DNA of 64,000 bases. Source: RGIG9060 sp045645985 (GTDB taxonomy: Bacteria; Spirochaetota; Spirochaetia; Treponematales; Treponemataceae). The notes below the pieces were generated by a model, which was not told the origin of the DNA, made no database searches, and saw only the letters and a list, made by a program, of their open reading frames with translations. Of this stretch, positions 1-8,274 are shown in pieces (the first letter of the stretch is position 1; each line of letters begins with the position of its first letter). Location: NCBI GenBank assembly GCA_045645985.1, contig JAZRJV010000001.1, positions 81,771 to 145,770 of the forward strand, in the 5' to 3' direction. The translations under genes were made by a program, and so were the position numbers.

Positions 1-1
1 G

Positions 2-91
2 ATGGATTTTGATGATTACTTAAAAGATGAACAAATTAAAACAATGCGTCAAAACTTTTACAAAGACACAGGCAAAAAAGTAAAATTCTAA
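2..91 (+). CDS. C-terminal fragment of an unidentified protein
   Basis: The first bases hold an open frame that ends at TAA 89-91 and encodes a tail of about 29 residues rich in Lys and Asp, ending GKKVKF. A rho-independent-type hairpin follows at 116-161, as expected at the end of a plus-strand gene, which supports a real 3' end. The gene's start lies outside the window. The ATG at position 2 is probably internal. The fragment is too short to name. Confidence 0.5.
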   Translation: MDFDDYLKDEQIKTMRQNFYKDTGKKVKF

Positions 92-115
92 TTTTAGATT
101 TTCTTAAACAAAAAA

Positions 116-161
116 GGCTATCAAAACATTTTACAAATTTCGTAAGATGTTTTAGATAGCC
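116..161. terminator. Bidirectional hairpin terminator
   Basis: GGCTATC with AAAACAT on the left arm pairs with ATGTTTT and GATAGCC on the right arm. A T-run at 163-170 follows on the plus strand, and an A-run at 110-115 reads as T on the minus strand. It sits between convergent genes: the partial plus gene ending at 91 and clpB ending at 195. It can serve both. Confidence 0.8.
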
Positions 162-194
162 ATTTTTTTTAACTTATTTTATAAAGTTAAATTT

Positions 195-2765
195 TTATCC
201 TTTTGTAAATTCCAAACAAGCTTCATCAGATTTTTTTGAAATCTTGATTGTAGAATCCTCAAAGAATTTTCCAGAAAGAATTTCTTTAGCCAAAGGATTT
301 TCAAGATAAGTTTGAATTGCCCGTTTGATTGGTCGTGCACCAAACAATGGGTCGTATCCCACATCTGATAAAAAGTTGATTGCACTTTCGTCAAAGTCAA
401 GTTTTAGACGACGAGCTTGTAATCGTTTTGCAACTCTTTCAAGTTGATTTTTAACGATAGAAGTGATGCAACTTTTATCCAAACGGCTAAAGGTGATAAC
501 TTCATCAATTCGGTTGATAAATTCAGGTCTAAAGGATTTCATCAACATATCGTGAATTTCTGGTTTCAATTCCTTAAGTTTTTCGTCTGTATCAGCTTCC
601 AAAATTAAATTACTTCCAAGATTACTTGTCATAATAATAATTGTGTTTTTGAAGTCAACAATTCTTCCTTGGCTATCTGTTAAACGACCATCATCCAAAA
701 CTTGAAGCAAAATATTAAACACATCTGGATGAGCTTTTTCAATTTCATCAAAAAGAACAACGCTGTATGGACGACGACGAACTGCTTCTGTAAGTTGACC
801 GCCTTCATCGTATCCAACATATCCTGGAGGTGCACCGATAAGTCTACTTACTGCAAATTTTTCCATGTACTCACTCATATCAATTCGAGTAAGAGATTTT
901 TCGTCGTTAAATAAAAAATCTGCCAAAGTTTTTGCAAGTTCAGTTTTTCCAACCCCAGTAGGTCCGATGAACAAGAAACTTCCTAAAGGTTTATTTTCGT
1001 CAGAAAGCCCTGCTCTATTTCGGCGGATTGCATCTGCAACTGATTGAACCGCTTCGTCTTGGCCAACAACTCGTTTATGCAAAACATCTTCTAATTCAAT
1101 GTACTTTTGCATTTCACTTGCCATCATTTTGCTAACAGGAATTCCAGTCCAAGTTGAAACAACACGAGCAATATCTTCTTCTCCAACTTCTTCTCGCAAA
1201 AGATTTTCGTCTTGTGATTCTTCTTTTGCAAGGCGTTTTTCAATTTCAGGAATTTTTCCGTATTTGATTTCTGCGGCTTTGCTAAGATTTCCTTCTCGAG
1301 TATAACGAATTTCATCAATTCTAAGTTGTTCCAATTCTTCTTTTAACTGACGACCTTCATCAATTCGCTTCTTTTCATTTTCCCATTGAAGTCGCATAGC
1401 CTGTTGTTTTGAAGAAAGTTCAGCAAGTTCTTTTTCAAGTTTTTCTAAGCGTTCGATGGAAGCAGAATCTGTTTCTTTTGAAAGAGCTTGTTTTTCGATA
1501 GTGAGTTGCAAAATTCTTCGTTCAACTTGATCAAGTTCAGTTGGCTGACTTTCAATTTCCATTTTTAGTCGGCTTGCAGCTTCGTCCACAAGGTCGATGG
1601 CTTTGTCTGGCAAAAATCGGCTTGTAATGTAACGATTTGAAAGTGTGGCAGCAGCAACAAGAGCCTCATCACGAATACGAACCCCATGATGAACTTCGTA
1701 TTTTTCTTTTAATCCACGCAAAATTGCGATTGTATCTTCAACAGAAGGTTCTGCACAATAAACTTGTTGGAATCTTCGTTCTAAGGCAGAATCTTTTTCG
1801 ATGTATTTTCGGTATTCGTCTAAAGTTGTAGCACCAATAACATGAATTTCACCGCGAGAAAGTGCAGGTTTTAGCATATTGGAAGCGTCCATTGAACCTT
1901 CACTTGCACCAGCTCCAACAAGAGTGTGTAATTCATCAATAAAAAGAATGATGCGACCTTCAGATTTTTGAACTTCAGAAATTACGCTTTTTAATCGTTC
2001 TTCAAATTCGCCCCGAAATTTTGCACCTGCAACTAAAGCGCCCAAATCCAAAGATAAAAGTCTTTTGTCTTTCAAACTGTCTGGAACATCCCCAGAAACA
2101 ATTCGACGAGCCAAACCTTCTACGATGGCAGTTTTACCAACTCCCGGCTCCCCAATTAAAACTGGATTGTTTTTTGTTCGTCGGCTTAAAACTTGCATAA
2201 CTCGGCGAATTTCTTCATCACGACCAATTACTGGATCGATTTTTTCTTGTTTTGCAAGAGTTGTTAAATCTTTACAATATTTTTCCAAAGACTGCATTGT
2301 TGCTTCTGGGTCTTGATTTGTAACCCGCTGATTTCCACGAACGGCTTTTAATGCAGATAAAATTGAATCTTTTGTAATTCCGTTGTTTCTTAACAAATTT
2401 CCACAACGACTATCAGATTGTGCAATGGCTAAAAATAAATGTTCTGTAGATAAATATTCATCCTTTAATAAGGTAACTTCTTTTTCTGCCTTTGCAAGAA
2501 TTTTGGAAAGTTCTGGAGAAAAACTAACTTGAGCATTTCCTGTAATTCTTGGGTAAGTTGCAAGTAAATCTTCTACTTGTTGAATTAAGGATGAAACTTT
2601 TAAACCAATTCTTTCAACAAGAGGAGGAATTACACCATCTTCTTGTTCTAAAAGAGCCAAGAGTAAATGTTCTGTACCAATTTCGCTATGGTCTTCTTGT
2701 TGAGCGATTGAGTTTGCTTGTTGAATAGCATCCTGTGCTTTTAGTGTAAATTGATCATAATTCAT
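195..2765 (-). CDS. clpB: ATP-dependent disaggregase ClpB (Hsp100)
   Basis: This is the cytosolic hexameric AAA+ chaperone that pulls polypeptides out of aggregates together with DnaK/DnaJ. At 856 residues it has the usual ClpB length. An N-terminal Clp repeat domain covers about 1-145. The first AAA+ module has Walker A GEPGVGKT at 205-212 and Walker B ILFIDE near 273. The long coiled-coil M domain, which separates ClpB from ClpA, covers about 400-525. The second module has Walker A GPTGVGKT at 601-608 and Walker B VVLFDE near 673. The start MNYDQFTLKAQDA fits family N-termini. No Shine-Dalgarno is visible, and a possible -10 box lies 6 bases before the ATG. No HrcA/CIRCE-type repeat was seen. 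It is monocistronic and ends at the terminator at 116-161. Confidence 0.97.
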   Translation of the reverse strand: MNYDQFTLKAQDAIQQANSIAQQEDHSEIGTEHLLLALLEQEDGVIPPLVERIGLKVSSLIQQVEDLLATYPRITGNAQVSFSPELSKILAKAEKEVTLLKDEYLSTEHLFLAIAQSDSRCGNLLRNNGITKDSILSALKAVRGNQRVTNQDPEATMQSLEKYCKDLTTLAKQEKIDPVIGRDEEIRRVMQVLSRRTKNNPVLIGEPGVGKTAIVEGLARRIVSGDVPDSLKDKRLLSLDLGALVAGAKFRGEFEERLKSVISEVQKSEGRIILFIDELHTLVGAGASEGSMDASNMLKPALSRGEIHVIGATTLDEYRKYIEKDSALERRFQQVYCAEPSVEDTIAILRGLKEKYEVHHGVRIRDEALVAAATLSNRYITSRFLPDKAIDLVDEAASRLKMEIESQPTELDQVERRILQLTIEKQALSKETDSASIERLEKLEKELAELSSKQQAMRLQWENEKKRIDEGRQLKEELEQLRIDEIRYTREGNLSKAAEIKYGKIPEIEKRLAKEESQDENLLREEVGEEDIARVVSTWTGIPVSKMMASEMQKYIELEDVLHKRVVGQDEAVQSVADAIRRNRAGLSDENKPLGSFLFIGPTGVGKTELAKTLADFLFNDEKSLTRIDMSEYMEKFAVSRLIGAPPGYVGYDEGGQLTEAVRRRPYSVVLFDEIEKAHPDVFNILLQVLDDGRLTDSQGRIVDFKNTIIIMTSNLGSNLILEADTDEKLKELKPEIHDMLMKSFRPEFINRIDEVITFSRLDKSCITSIVKNQLERVAKRLQARRLKLDFDESAINFLSDVGYDPLFGARPIKRAIQTYLENPLAKEILSGKFFEDSTIKISKKSDEACLEFTKG

Positions 2766-2771
2766 AACTAA

Positions 2772-2800
2772 AATGTAATGCTATTAAATTAGAAAGGCAA
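2772..2800 (-). promoter_or_regulatory. Candidate clpB promoter
   Basis: On the minus strand TTGCCT (2795-2800) is separated by 17 bases from TACATT (2772-2777). The clpB ATG begins 6 bases after the -10 box, so transcription would start about at the start codon. Each box matches the consensus at only four of six positions, so this is moderate evidence. Confidence 0.4.
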
Positions 2801-2817
2801 GTATTTTTTAAAAATAA

Positions 2818-2849
2818 AAGTTGCAAAATTTTAATAAACTCTGCAACTT
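2818..2849 (-). terminator. Terminator of the tocopherol-cyclase-like gene
   Basis: The arms AAGTTGCA (2818-2825) and TGCAACTT (2842-2849) form a perfect 8-bp stem. On the minus strand a T-rich stretch follows it. It lies just after the stop of the gene at 2857-3951 and before the clpB promoter. Confidence 0.65.
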
Positions 2850-2856
2850 ATTTAAT

Positions 2857-3951
2857 TTAATATTCTCCGTATTCACAGCCACAGTTGTCTACACGAGCAT
2901 GTTCTACGATTTCTAAAGATTTATTGATTTTTTTATAAAGACGAATTTCTCCGCTTCCACTTCCACCACTCCAAAGAGTTTTGTGAGGAGTTGAACCATC
3001 TGGGTTCATATAATTCATAAAAATCATATCTGATTTTTTACAGAAAATATCGATATCAAGAAGATATTTTGAGTTTTCAGCAGTTACAGTCCAATGTCCA
3101 GCTTCTTCATTTTGTGTAAAATTAAAATTGATTTTATCTTTGCAAATAAGTCCAGTTGGATAAAATGAAAGAGACTGATTTTGATGAGTGAAAAAAACTT
3201 GCAAACCTTTTCGTTTCGCACCAACTACAGAAACACCACCAACATCAAAACATGAATTAGACAAATTTTGTCCTGTAATCAAACTTATTAAATTTGAACT
3301 CGAAAGCCACAACCATGGATTTGTAAGGCGCTTACCCCAAAATTTATCTGCATGGCCATAAGATTTTTGAGGAATAACAACATATTCAATTCCATCCAAA
3401 AATACAGTTCCACCATAAATTGTTTTTGCACCTTGAACAAACCAATTAATTTTTGAGTCTGACTTGATTTTTTTTGGAACAAAAGGAATTTTTTTATCCA
3501 TCTTTAAGTTCCAAGACATAGAACCAGATGTACACATATATTCAGGATGAGATGTAGCTTTAGAAAAAGAAACTTCTACAGAACCAGATAATTCAGTTTC
3601 TGTAACAAGGAAAGAATTTGATTTTAGATTTAATCTTCGTTTATTTATAGAAACATCACCTATTGGGAAAAAACTGTGAAGTTGTTTTCCGTCATCGCCC
3701 CAAGAACCAGCCTTTACCATGAAAAAAGAAGGTTTTACTTCTTGTGTTGATAAAAGACCTGCACCTAAAGAAACATCTTTTAACGAAACTCCTGGATTAA
3801 CAACATAAAATTCTATAAAAAAAGAACGAGATTCTCCTGTAAGTTTATTATAACCTGTAAATGAATGGCGCCACATATCAAAACCATTTTTCTTTGTAGC
3901 GCCAGTTAACATAAATCTATTTTTTTTGCGATTTTCCCTTGAGATTCCCAT
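2857..3951 (-). CDS. Tocopherol cyclase family protein
   Basis: This 364-residue protein looks like the bacterial branch of the tocopherol-cyclase-like family (PF14249), a two-lobed beta-barrel lipocalin-like fold. The recognition rests on remembered family features: an N-terminal R-N-K-x-x-F-M-L-x-G stretch, WRHSFTGYNK, SFFIEFYVVNP, MVKAGSWGDDGKQLH (about 99-113), SMSWNLKMDKKIPF, KSYGHADKFWGKR, NPWLWLSSSNLIS and a terminal CGCEYGEY. In plants and cyanobacteria the family makes vitamin E, but gut bacteria with these homologues lack that pathway, so the substrate is unknown. No signal peptide is seen, so it is probably cytosolic. A GGTGAGGT Shine-Dalgarno precedes the ATG. It is transcribed alone, with a hairpin (3963-3981) in its leader. 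Confidence 0.8.
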   Translation of the reverse strand: MGISRENRKKNRFMLTGATKKNGFDMWRHSFTGYNKLTGESRSFFIEFYVVNPGVSLKDVSLGAGLLSTQEVKPSFFMVKAGSWGDDGKQLHSFFPIGDVSINKRRLNLKSNSFLVTETELSGSVEVSFSKATSHPEYMCTSGSMSWNLKMDKKIPFVPKKIKSDSKINWFVQGAKTIYGGTVFLDGIEYVVIPQKSYGHADKFWGKRLTNPWLWLSSSNLISLITGQNLSNSCFDVGGVSVVGAKRKGLQVFFTHQNQSLSFYPTGLICKDKINFNFTQNEEAGHWTVTAENSKYLLDIDIFCKKSDMIFMNYMNPDGSTPHKTLWSGGSGSGEIRLYKKINKSLEIVEHARVDNCGCEYGEY

Positions 3952-3962
3952 ACCTCACCCTC

Positions 3963-3981
3963 AACTAAAGTTCCTTTAGTT
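3963..3981 (-). promoter_or_regulatory. Perfect hairpin in the leader of the tocopherol-cyclase-like gene
   Basis: AACTAAAG (3963-3970) and CTTTAGTT (3974-3981) form an 8-bp perfect stem with a 3-base loop, just upstream of the Shine-Dalgarno of the gene starting at 3951. It has no T-tract, so it is unlikely to be a terminator. It could be an operator or an mRNA 5' stabiliser. Function is inferred only from position. Confidence 0.35.
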
Positions 3982-4050
3982 TATTTTCGGAATATTTATA
4001 TAAAAATCTTAGAAAAATCTACAAAAAATCCAATATATCCAAGTATTTTT

Positions 4051-4266
4051 TTAGTCAGCAATATTATCTAATGCTTTAGAAATATCTTTTTGGTCAGTAG
4101 GGAAATACTCATCTAGGAATTCGTAACATTCCATAGCATTTCTCTGTACATGTTCGTACCAAATATAATACAATTCATCATCCACATTTCCAGGATATGG
4201 AGCTCCTTGGATATCTGAAACCAATTTTCTTAATTTCTCTGAACATTCTTTGAATTTTTCATCCAT
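4051..4266 (-). CDS. Small hypothetical protein, 71 aa
   Basis: This is a short acidic soluble protein (MDEKFKECSEKLRK...), with no signal peptide or membrane segment and no family I recognise. Its middle (IWYEHVQRNAMECYEFLDEYF) is rich in aromatic residues and predicted helical. It lies downstream of the M16C peptidase on the same strand, 44 bases after that gene's stop region, and may be co-transcribed or separate. The Shine-Dalgarno is weak. The frame is not a shadow of another gene, which favours it being real. Confidence 0.55.
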   Translation of the reverse strand: MDEKFKECSEKLRKLVSDIQGAPYPGNVDDELYYIWYEHVQRNAMECYEFLDEYFPTDQKDISKALDNIAD

Positions 4267-4310
4267 AATTTATACCCGCTTATATTATTTTAGAGTTTAT
4301 TATTCTTATA

Positions 4311-7300
4311 TTATAAATGCAAATCCACAATTTTACCAGCATTTTCTTCAGGTTTTGAGAAAATAATTACAGATTTAGAATCTTTACTGCGCTCACAAAT
4401 GGTTTTACTAACTTCAACAAGTTCAGTTAAAGATGAATTTAACAAATTCGATAGTTTTTCCAATCTAGATTCATAAGTTATGCCACATAAACTACGAATA
4501 AACTCAATATTTGCTCTTCCATAAGGAGAACGAGGCTGAATTTCTTTGCTATAACAACCTGTTTTTATGCGATCAAACTCAGTTTCGTCTAATTCCCATT
4601 TTTCAATATTATCAAAAATAAATTCTAAAACTTCTTTAGATTTTATAGGATTTGGATCCCGATATGTTGCTAAAGAAAAAACATTTTCAACTATATCAAC
4701 AGAAGCAAAAGCCCCGTAACAGCCTCCAATGGTTCTAAGTTGTTCCCACAAAACCTTATTTGAAAACCAATGTGCAAAAAGTGATTCTAACACACATTCT
4801 TTTGTTCCTAACGGAGAACTTTTAAAGACTTTTGACATAAAACCAACTTGTGAAGAAACAACAAAAAATTCTGAATCTTCAGAGTTTCCTTGAATATCAG
4901 TAAGAGCATAAAATTCAGAATCAGAAGATAAATAAGGTAATTTTACTTTTCCTTTGTAAAAAGGGAATTGTTCAATTTCTTTTTCTAAACAGGATTTTAC
5001 ATTTTCAAGACCAGATTTTTCGGCTGTAACATGAGTGATAAAACCACTGTTTGATACAACTTTATGGATTCTTTTTAAAGTTTCACTTAATTTGCTTACA
5101 TTTTCTTTTGCAAAAGCTTCAGAATGTAAATCAAACAACTGAGTAAGTCCATTCCAAATTTCATCAATACATTTTGACCGATTCATCTTACAAGAAGCTC
5201 GTGTTATAGAATAACAGTGCCCCATTTCAATAATTGAAGAATCGTAATCGTTTTTGTATTCAACTAATAAATCTTGTATTCGGTCTAAATCCGAAAAATC
5301 AACTGATTTTATCAAAGAAAAAAGCATATTTATTGCTTGGCTAGTTTTTTCTTCCAACATCGCCATTCTAATTACAAGCCAATTTCGGTTTACATTTGCA
5401 TCAAATTCGTACATTGCTTTTTGTAAATCTTGATTTTCTAAACCTACTGCATTGGCATTTTCTTTTAAAAATGGAGTAATTGAAGAAGAAAATAAAGATA
5501 CTCTTAAATCACCTGTATACTTTGCACTAAGACTTGCACTTTCTATCCATGAATTGCCATCAAAACCTAAATCAGTTAAAACACTTGCGTAAAAAGGAAG
5601 ATATTTATAATCTTTTGGTTCTAATAAATCGACAGGGAAACACAAATCAAAATAAACAATTCCATTTACAGTTGCTTGATTTTCATAAATATCAACATCC
5701 AAAAGTTTGCTTCTCGTAATAGAATCTTTTTTTACATTTATAGAAAGTTCCTTTGAGCTTAAATGTGGAATTAAATTACACAATTCAGGACTTTCAGGAA
5801 GTTGCTGATATTCTGTAAGTTTTTGATTATCATTTTTTATTTGCTCAAAAAAATTATTTCGTTCTTTCTTTGGAATTTTATTACAAATTGATTTAATCTT
5901 ATTTTGCAAAGTTTTTTCAATTTTTTTGTTGAAATTTTTATCTGGTAAAACTGTTAAACAAAGTCGATTTTTATTATCTATCAAATATTTGCAAATCAAA
6001 TTTTCCAAATATCGTTCTTTAGTTTTGATATTTTCTTTTACTTGTTCAAAAACCTTGTTAGAAGAAAGAAAACTTGCAGGAGTTCCGCCATTCATCCAAG
6101 CACGATAAGCTCTACGCATTAAAACTAAGGAATAAGGACCGTAGCCACGAGTAATTTCACGATGCATAAATTCAACAGACATTAAAGCACTTTCGATATT
6201 GTCTTGTGAAATTCCTTCTTTGGCAATTTTCTTTAATTGTTCTAAAACAAATTTTTCAAAAACTAATTCTTTTCCTTTTTTTACGCCTCTAACACCCAAA
6301 ATTGATACTAAATATCTAAAACTGGTTTGGATAGAATTCATTGTAACATCTTGACATAGACCACTTTTGATAATTTCACGATACAAAGGCGAACCATCAT
6401 GGCCTAAAAGAATTTGAAATAAAATCAAAAGTTCCATAGATTCAAGTTGATTCAAAGTTTCTACACTTTTCCATGCTAAAACAACATTTGATAATTTTGA
6501 AGCATTTTCCATTGGACCAATTTTTGTAACATATTTTGGTTTATCAAAATCTTTAGAAAAAGTTAATTTGTCCATTTCAAAATTCAATTCTTCTTTTGAA
6601 GAAATTGTTGAAGAAAAATCACCTTTTGATAAAAATTTTTCGTTTATAAAATCAAGTTGTTTTTTTGTAGAAATATTTCCGTATAAAAATAATTTACAAT
6701 TTGACGGATGATAATAAAATTTATGAAATTCCAAAAATTGTTCGTAAGTTAAATCTGGAATACAAGTTGGATTTCCACCTGAATCATAATGATAAGACGA
6801 ATCTGGAAATAAAGATTCTGTAAGATAAGTTGTTATTACATTACTTAAACTAGAATAATCGCCTTTCATTTCGTTAAAAACAACTCCCTGAAATTGTAAT
6901 TTTCCGTTTTTATCAAATTCAAAGCGATGTGCTTCTTGCATAAAAGTTTCTTTGGTTAAAAGTGGAAAGAAAACTGCATCTCCGTAAACTGCCATCAAAT
7001 TAAAATAATCGGTTTCGTTTATTGAACTTGCAGGATAAACAGTTTTATCTGAAAATGTCATTGCGTTCAAAAAAGTTTTTACACTTTGATTTGAAAGCCG
7101 AATAAACGGATCTTTTAATGGATAATTTTTTGAACCACACAAAACTGAATGCTCGATAATGTGAGCAGTTCCTTTTGAATCTGATGAAGGTGTTTTAAAT
7201 CCAAAAGCAAATAGATTTTCTTTATCTTCATTCAACATATGAAAAATTTCTAAACCAGTTTTTTCGTGTCTTAAAAAAATTCCTGTAGAGTTATATTCTG

Positions 7301-7376
7301 GAACTTGAGTAATTTCTAATACTTTAAATCCGTTGTAAATTTCATTTTCTTTTAATTCTAAATTTTCTTGTGTCAT
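4311..7376 (-). CDS. M16C-family zinc metalloprotease (presequence-protease-like)
   Basis: This 1021-residue protein is a full-length M16C peptidase, the group that includes mitochondrial PreP/Cym1 and bacterial insulinase-like oligopeptidases. It degrades peptides inside a closed two-halved chamber. The inverted zinc motif HxxEH is seen as HIIEH at 72-76 (His72, Glu75, His76), followed by S-V-L-C-G-S-x-x-Y-P, a hallmark of the subgroup. The third zinc ligand is expected at Glu169 in FNEMKGDYSS. No signal peptide is present, so it is predicted cytosolic. The C-terminal half is the catalytically inert homologous half, with a conserved region near RSPYGRANIEF. It begins 26 bases from the DUF554 gene and may share its transcript. 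Confidence 0.93.
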   Translation of the reverse strand: MTQENLELKENEIYNGFKVLEITQVPEYNSTGIFLRHEKTGLEIFHMLNEDKENLFAFGFKTPSSDSKGTAHIIEHSVLCGSKNYPLKDPFIRLSNQSVKTFLNAMTFSDKTVYPASSINETDYFNLMAVYGDAVFFPLLTKETFMQEAHRFEFDKNGKLQFQGVVFNEMKGDYSSLSNVITTYLTESLFPDSSYHYDSGGNPTCIPDLTYEQFLEFHKFYYHPSNCKLFLYGNISTKKQLDFINEKFLSKGDFSSTISSKEELNFEMDKLTFSKDFDKPKYVTKIGPMENASKLSNVVLAWKSVETLNQLESMELLILFQILLGHDGSPLYREIIKSGLCQDVTMNSIQTSFRYLVSILGVRGVKKGKELVFEKFVLEQLKKIAKEGISQDNIESALMSVEFMHREITRGYGPYSLVLMRRAYRAWMNGGTPASFLSSNKVFEQVKENIKTKERYLENLICKYLIDNKNRLCLTVLPDKNFNKKIEKTLQNKIKSICNKIPKKERNNFFEQIKNDNQKLTEYQQLPESPELCNLIPHLSSKELSINVKKDSITRSKLLDVDIYENQATVNGIVYFDLCFPVDLLEPKDYKYLPFYASVLTDLGFDGNSWIESASLSAKYTGDLRVSLFSSSITPFLKENANAVGLENQDLQKAMYEFDANVNRNWLVIRMAMLEEKTSQAINMLFSLIKSVDFSDLDRIQDLLVEYKNDYDSSIIEMGHCYSITRASCKMNRSKCIDEIWNGLTQLFDLHSEAFAKENVSKLSETLKRIHKVVSNSGFITHVTAEKSGLENVKSCLEKEIEQFPFYKGKVKLPYLSSDSEFYALTDIQGNSEDSEFFVVSSQVGFMSKVFKSSPLGTKECVLESLFAHWFSNKVLWEQLRTIGGCYGAFASVDIVENVFSLATYRDPNPIKSKEVLEFIFDNIEKWELDETEFDRIKTGCYSKEIQPRSPYGRANIEFIRSLCGITYESRLEKLSNLLNSSLTELVEVSKTICERSKDSKSVIIFSKPEENAGKIVDLHL

Positions 7377-7402
7377 AAAAATATATTCCTAATTTATCAA
7401 GT

Positions 7403-8188
7403 TTATTTTAATATTTGAGAAGCAATATTTTGAATGTATGGGTCTAACAAAACAAAGATAACAACTAAAATCATAGATGGCAAGTAATTTGCTGTTTTAA
7501 TTTTTTTTATTTCTAATAAGTTTAGACCAATCATCATAATCATACATCCACCTGTAGCAGAAAGTTCAGTAATCAACGCATCTGTTACAAAAGGTGAAAT
7601 AAAAGCTGAAAGTAAAGTCAAAGCACCCTGATACAATAAAATTGCTATACAAGAAAAGGCTGTTCCAACTCCCATTGAAGCGGCAAAACCAATTGACATA
7701 AATCCGTCCAAAACTGATTTTGTAAAAATAATTGTATAATCTTTTTGAATACCAGCTTTAAATGATCCAATAATTGCCATTGCACCAACACAAAATAAAA
7801 CAGAAGCGTTCAAAAATGCGTATGCAAAATTCTTTTGGGAAAGTTTTTTTGTTTTTAGTTCGGTTGAAGAAGTTTCTGAAAGTTGTATTTGCGAATTTTG
7901 AAGAGCAATTTTTTTGTGATATAAATGTTTTTCTAAAAATTTACCAAATTGTAAAATTTTTCCATCAATATTTGCCAAATTTCCTAAAATTCCGCCTATA
8001 ATAAGAGATAGGATTACATAGATAATATTGTTGTAATTAAGAGCCATTTGTAATCCAATAACAAAGGTTACAACTCCAGCGGCATCACAAATAGTGATAT
8101 TCAATTCTGAATTCATTTTTCGTGAAAACATAATGCCCAAAAAAGAGCCTAAAATTATAGCAAAACAATTTACAAAAACAGCAATCAT
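7403..8188 (-). CDS. DUF554 family membrane protein
   Basis: This is a polytopic inner-membrane protein of 261 residues. The N-terminus MIAVFVNCFAIILGSFLGIMF, the segment VTFVIGLQMAL and the C-terminal GGCMIMMIGLNLLEIKKIK followed by LP(S)M are typical of DUF554 (YdfK-like) proteins of unknown transport function. A Ser/Thr/Lys-rich cytosolic loop at about 95-120 is longer than I would expect. The start has no Shine-Dalgarno. Its likely -10 box lies 11 bases before the ATG, so the transcript may be leaderless. It is divergent from deoA, with overlapping promoters. Confidence 0.85.
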   Translation of the reverse strand: MIAVFVNCFAIILGSFLGIMFSRKMNSELNITICDAAGVVTFVIGLQMALNYNNIIYVILSLIIGGILGNLANIDGKILQFGKFLEKHLYHKKIALQNSQIQLSETSSTELKTKKLSQKNFAYAFLNASVLFCVGAMAIIGSFKAGIQKDYTIIFTKSVLDGFMSIGFAASMGVGTAFSCIAILLYQGALTLLSAFISPFVTDALITELSATGGCMIMMIGLNLLEIKKIKTANYLPSMILVVIFVLLDPYIQNIASQILK

Positions 8189-8199
8189 ATAGAAAAAAG

Positions 8200-8226
8200 A
8201 CTATATATTTAGGTTGATTATGTCAA
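8200..8226 (-). promoter_or_regulatory. Promoter of the DUF554 / M16C genes
   Basis: A perfect TTGACA -35 (minus strand of 8221-8226) precedes TATAGT (8200-8205) with a 15-base spacer. A 17-base spacing would use TAGTCT instead. The ATG at 8188 is 11 bases beyond the -10 box, so the 5' UTR would be only a few bases. It overlaps the deoA promoter on the other strand, implying mutual interference. Confidence 0.55.
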
Positions 8227-8241
8227 GTAAAGTGATATAAT
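8214..8241 (+). promoter_or_regulatory. Promoter of the deoA-recJ-M23 genes
   Basis: TTGATT (8214-8219), a 16-base spacer and a perfect TATAAT (8236-8241) lie 33 bases before the deoA ATG. An AAAGGGGAAA Shine-Dalgarno follows. The promoter is face-to-face with the divergent DUF554 promoter. Confidence 0.65.
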
Positions 8242-8274
8242 ATAGTAACAAAATATTGGGTAAAGGGGAAATTT

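Noticed and set aside
2766..2860. CIRCE (HrcA) operator before clpB
   Set aside because: The TTAGCACTC-N9-GAGTGCTAA repeat is absent. The only hairpin there is the terminator of the neighbouring gene.
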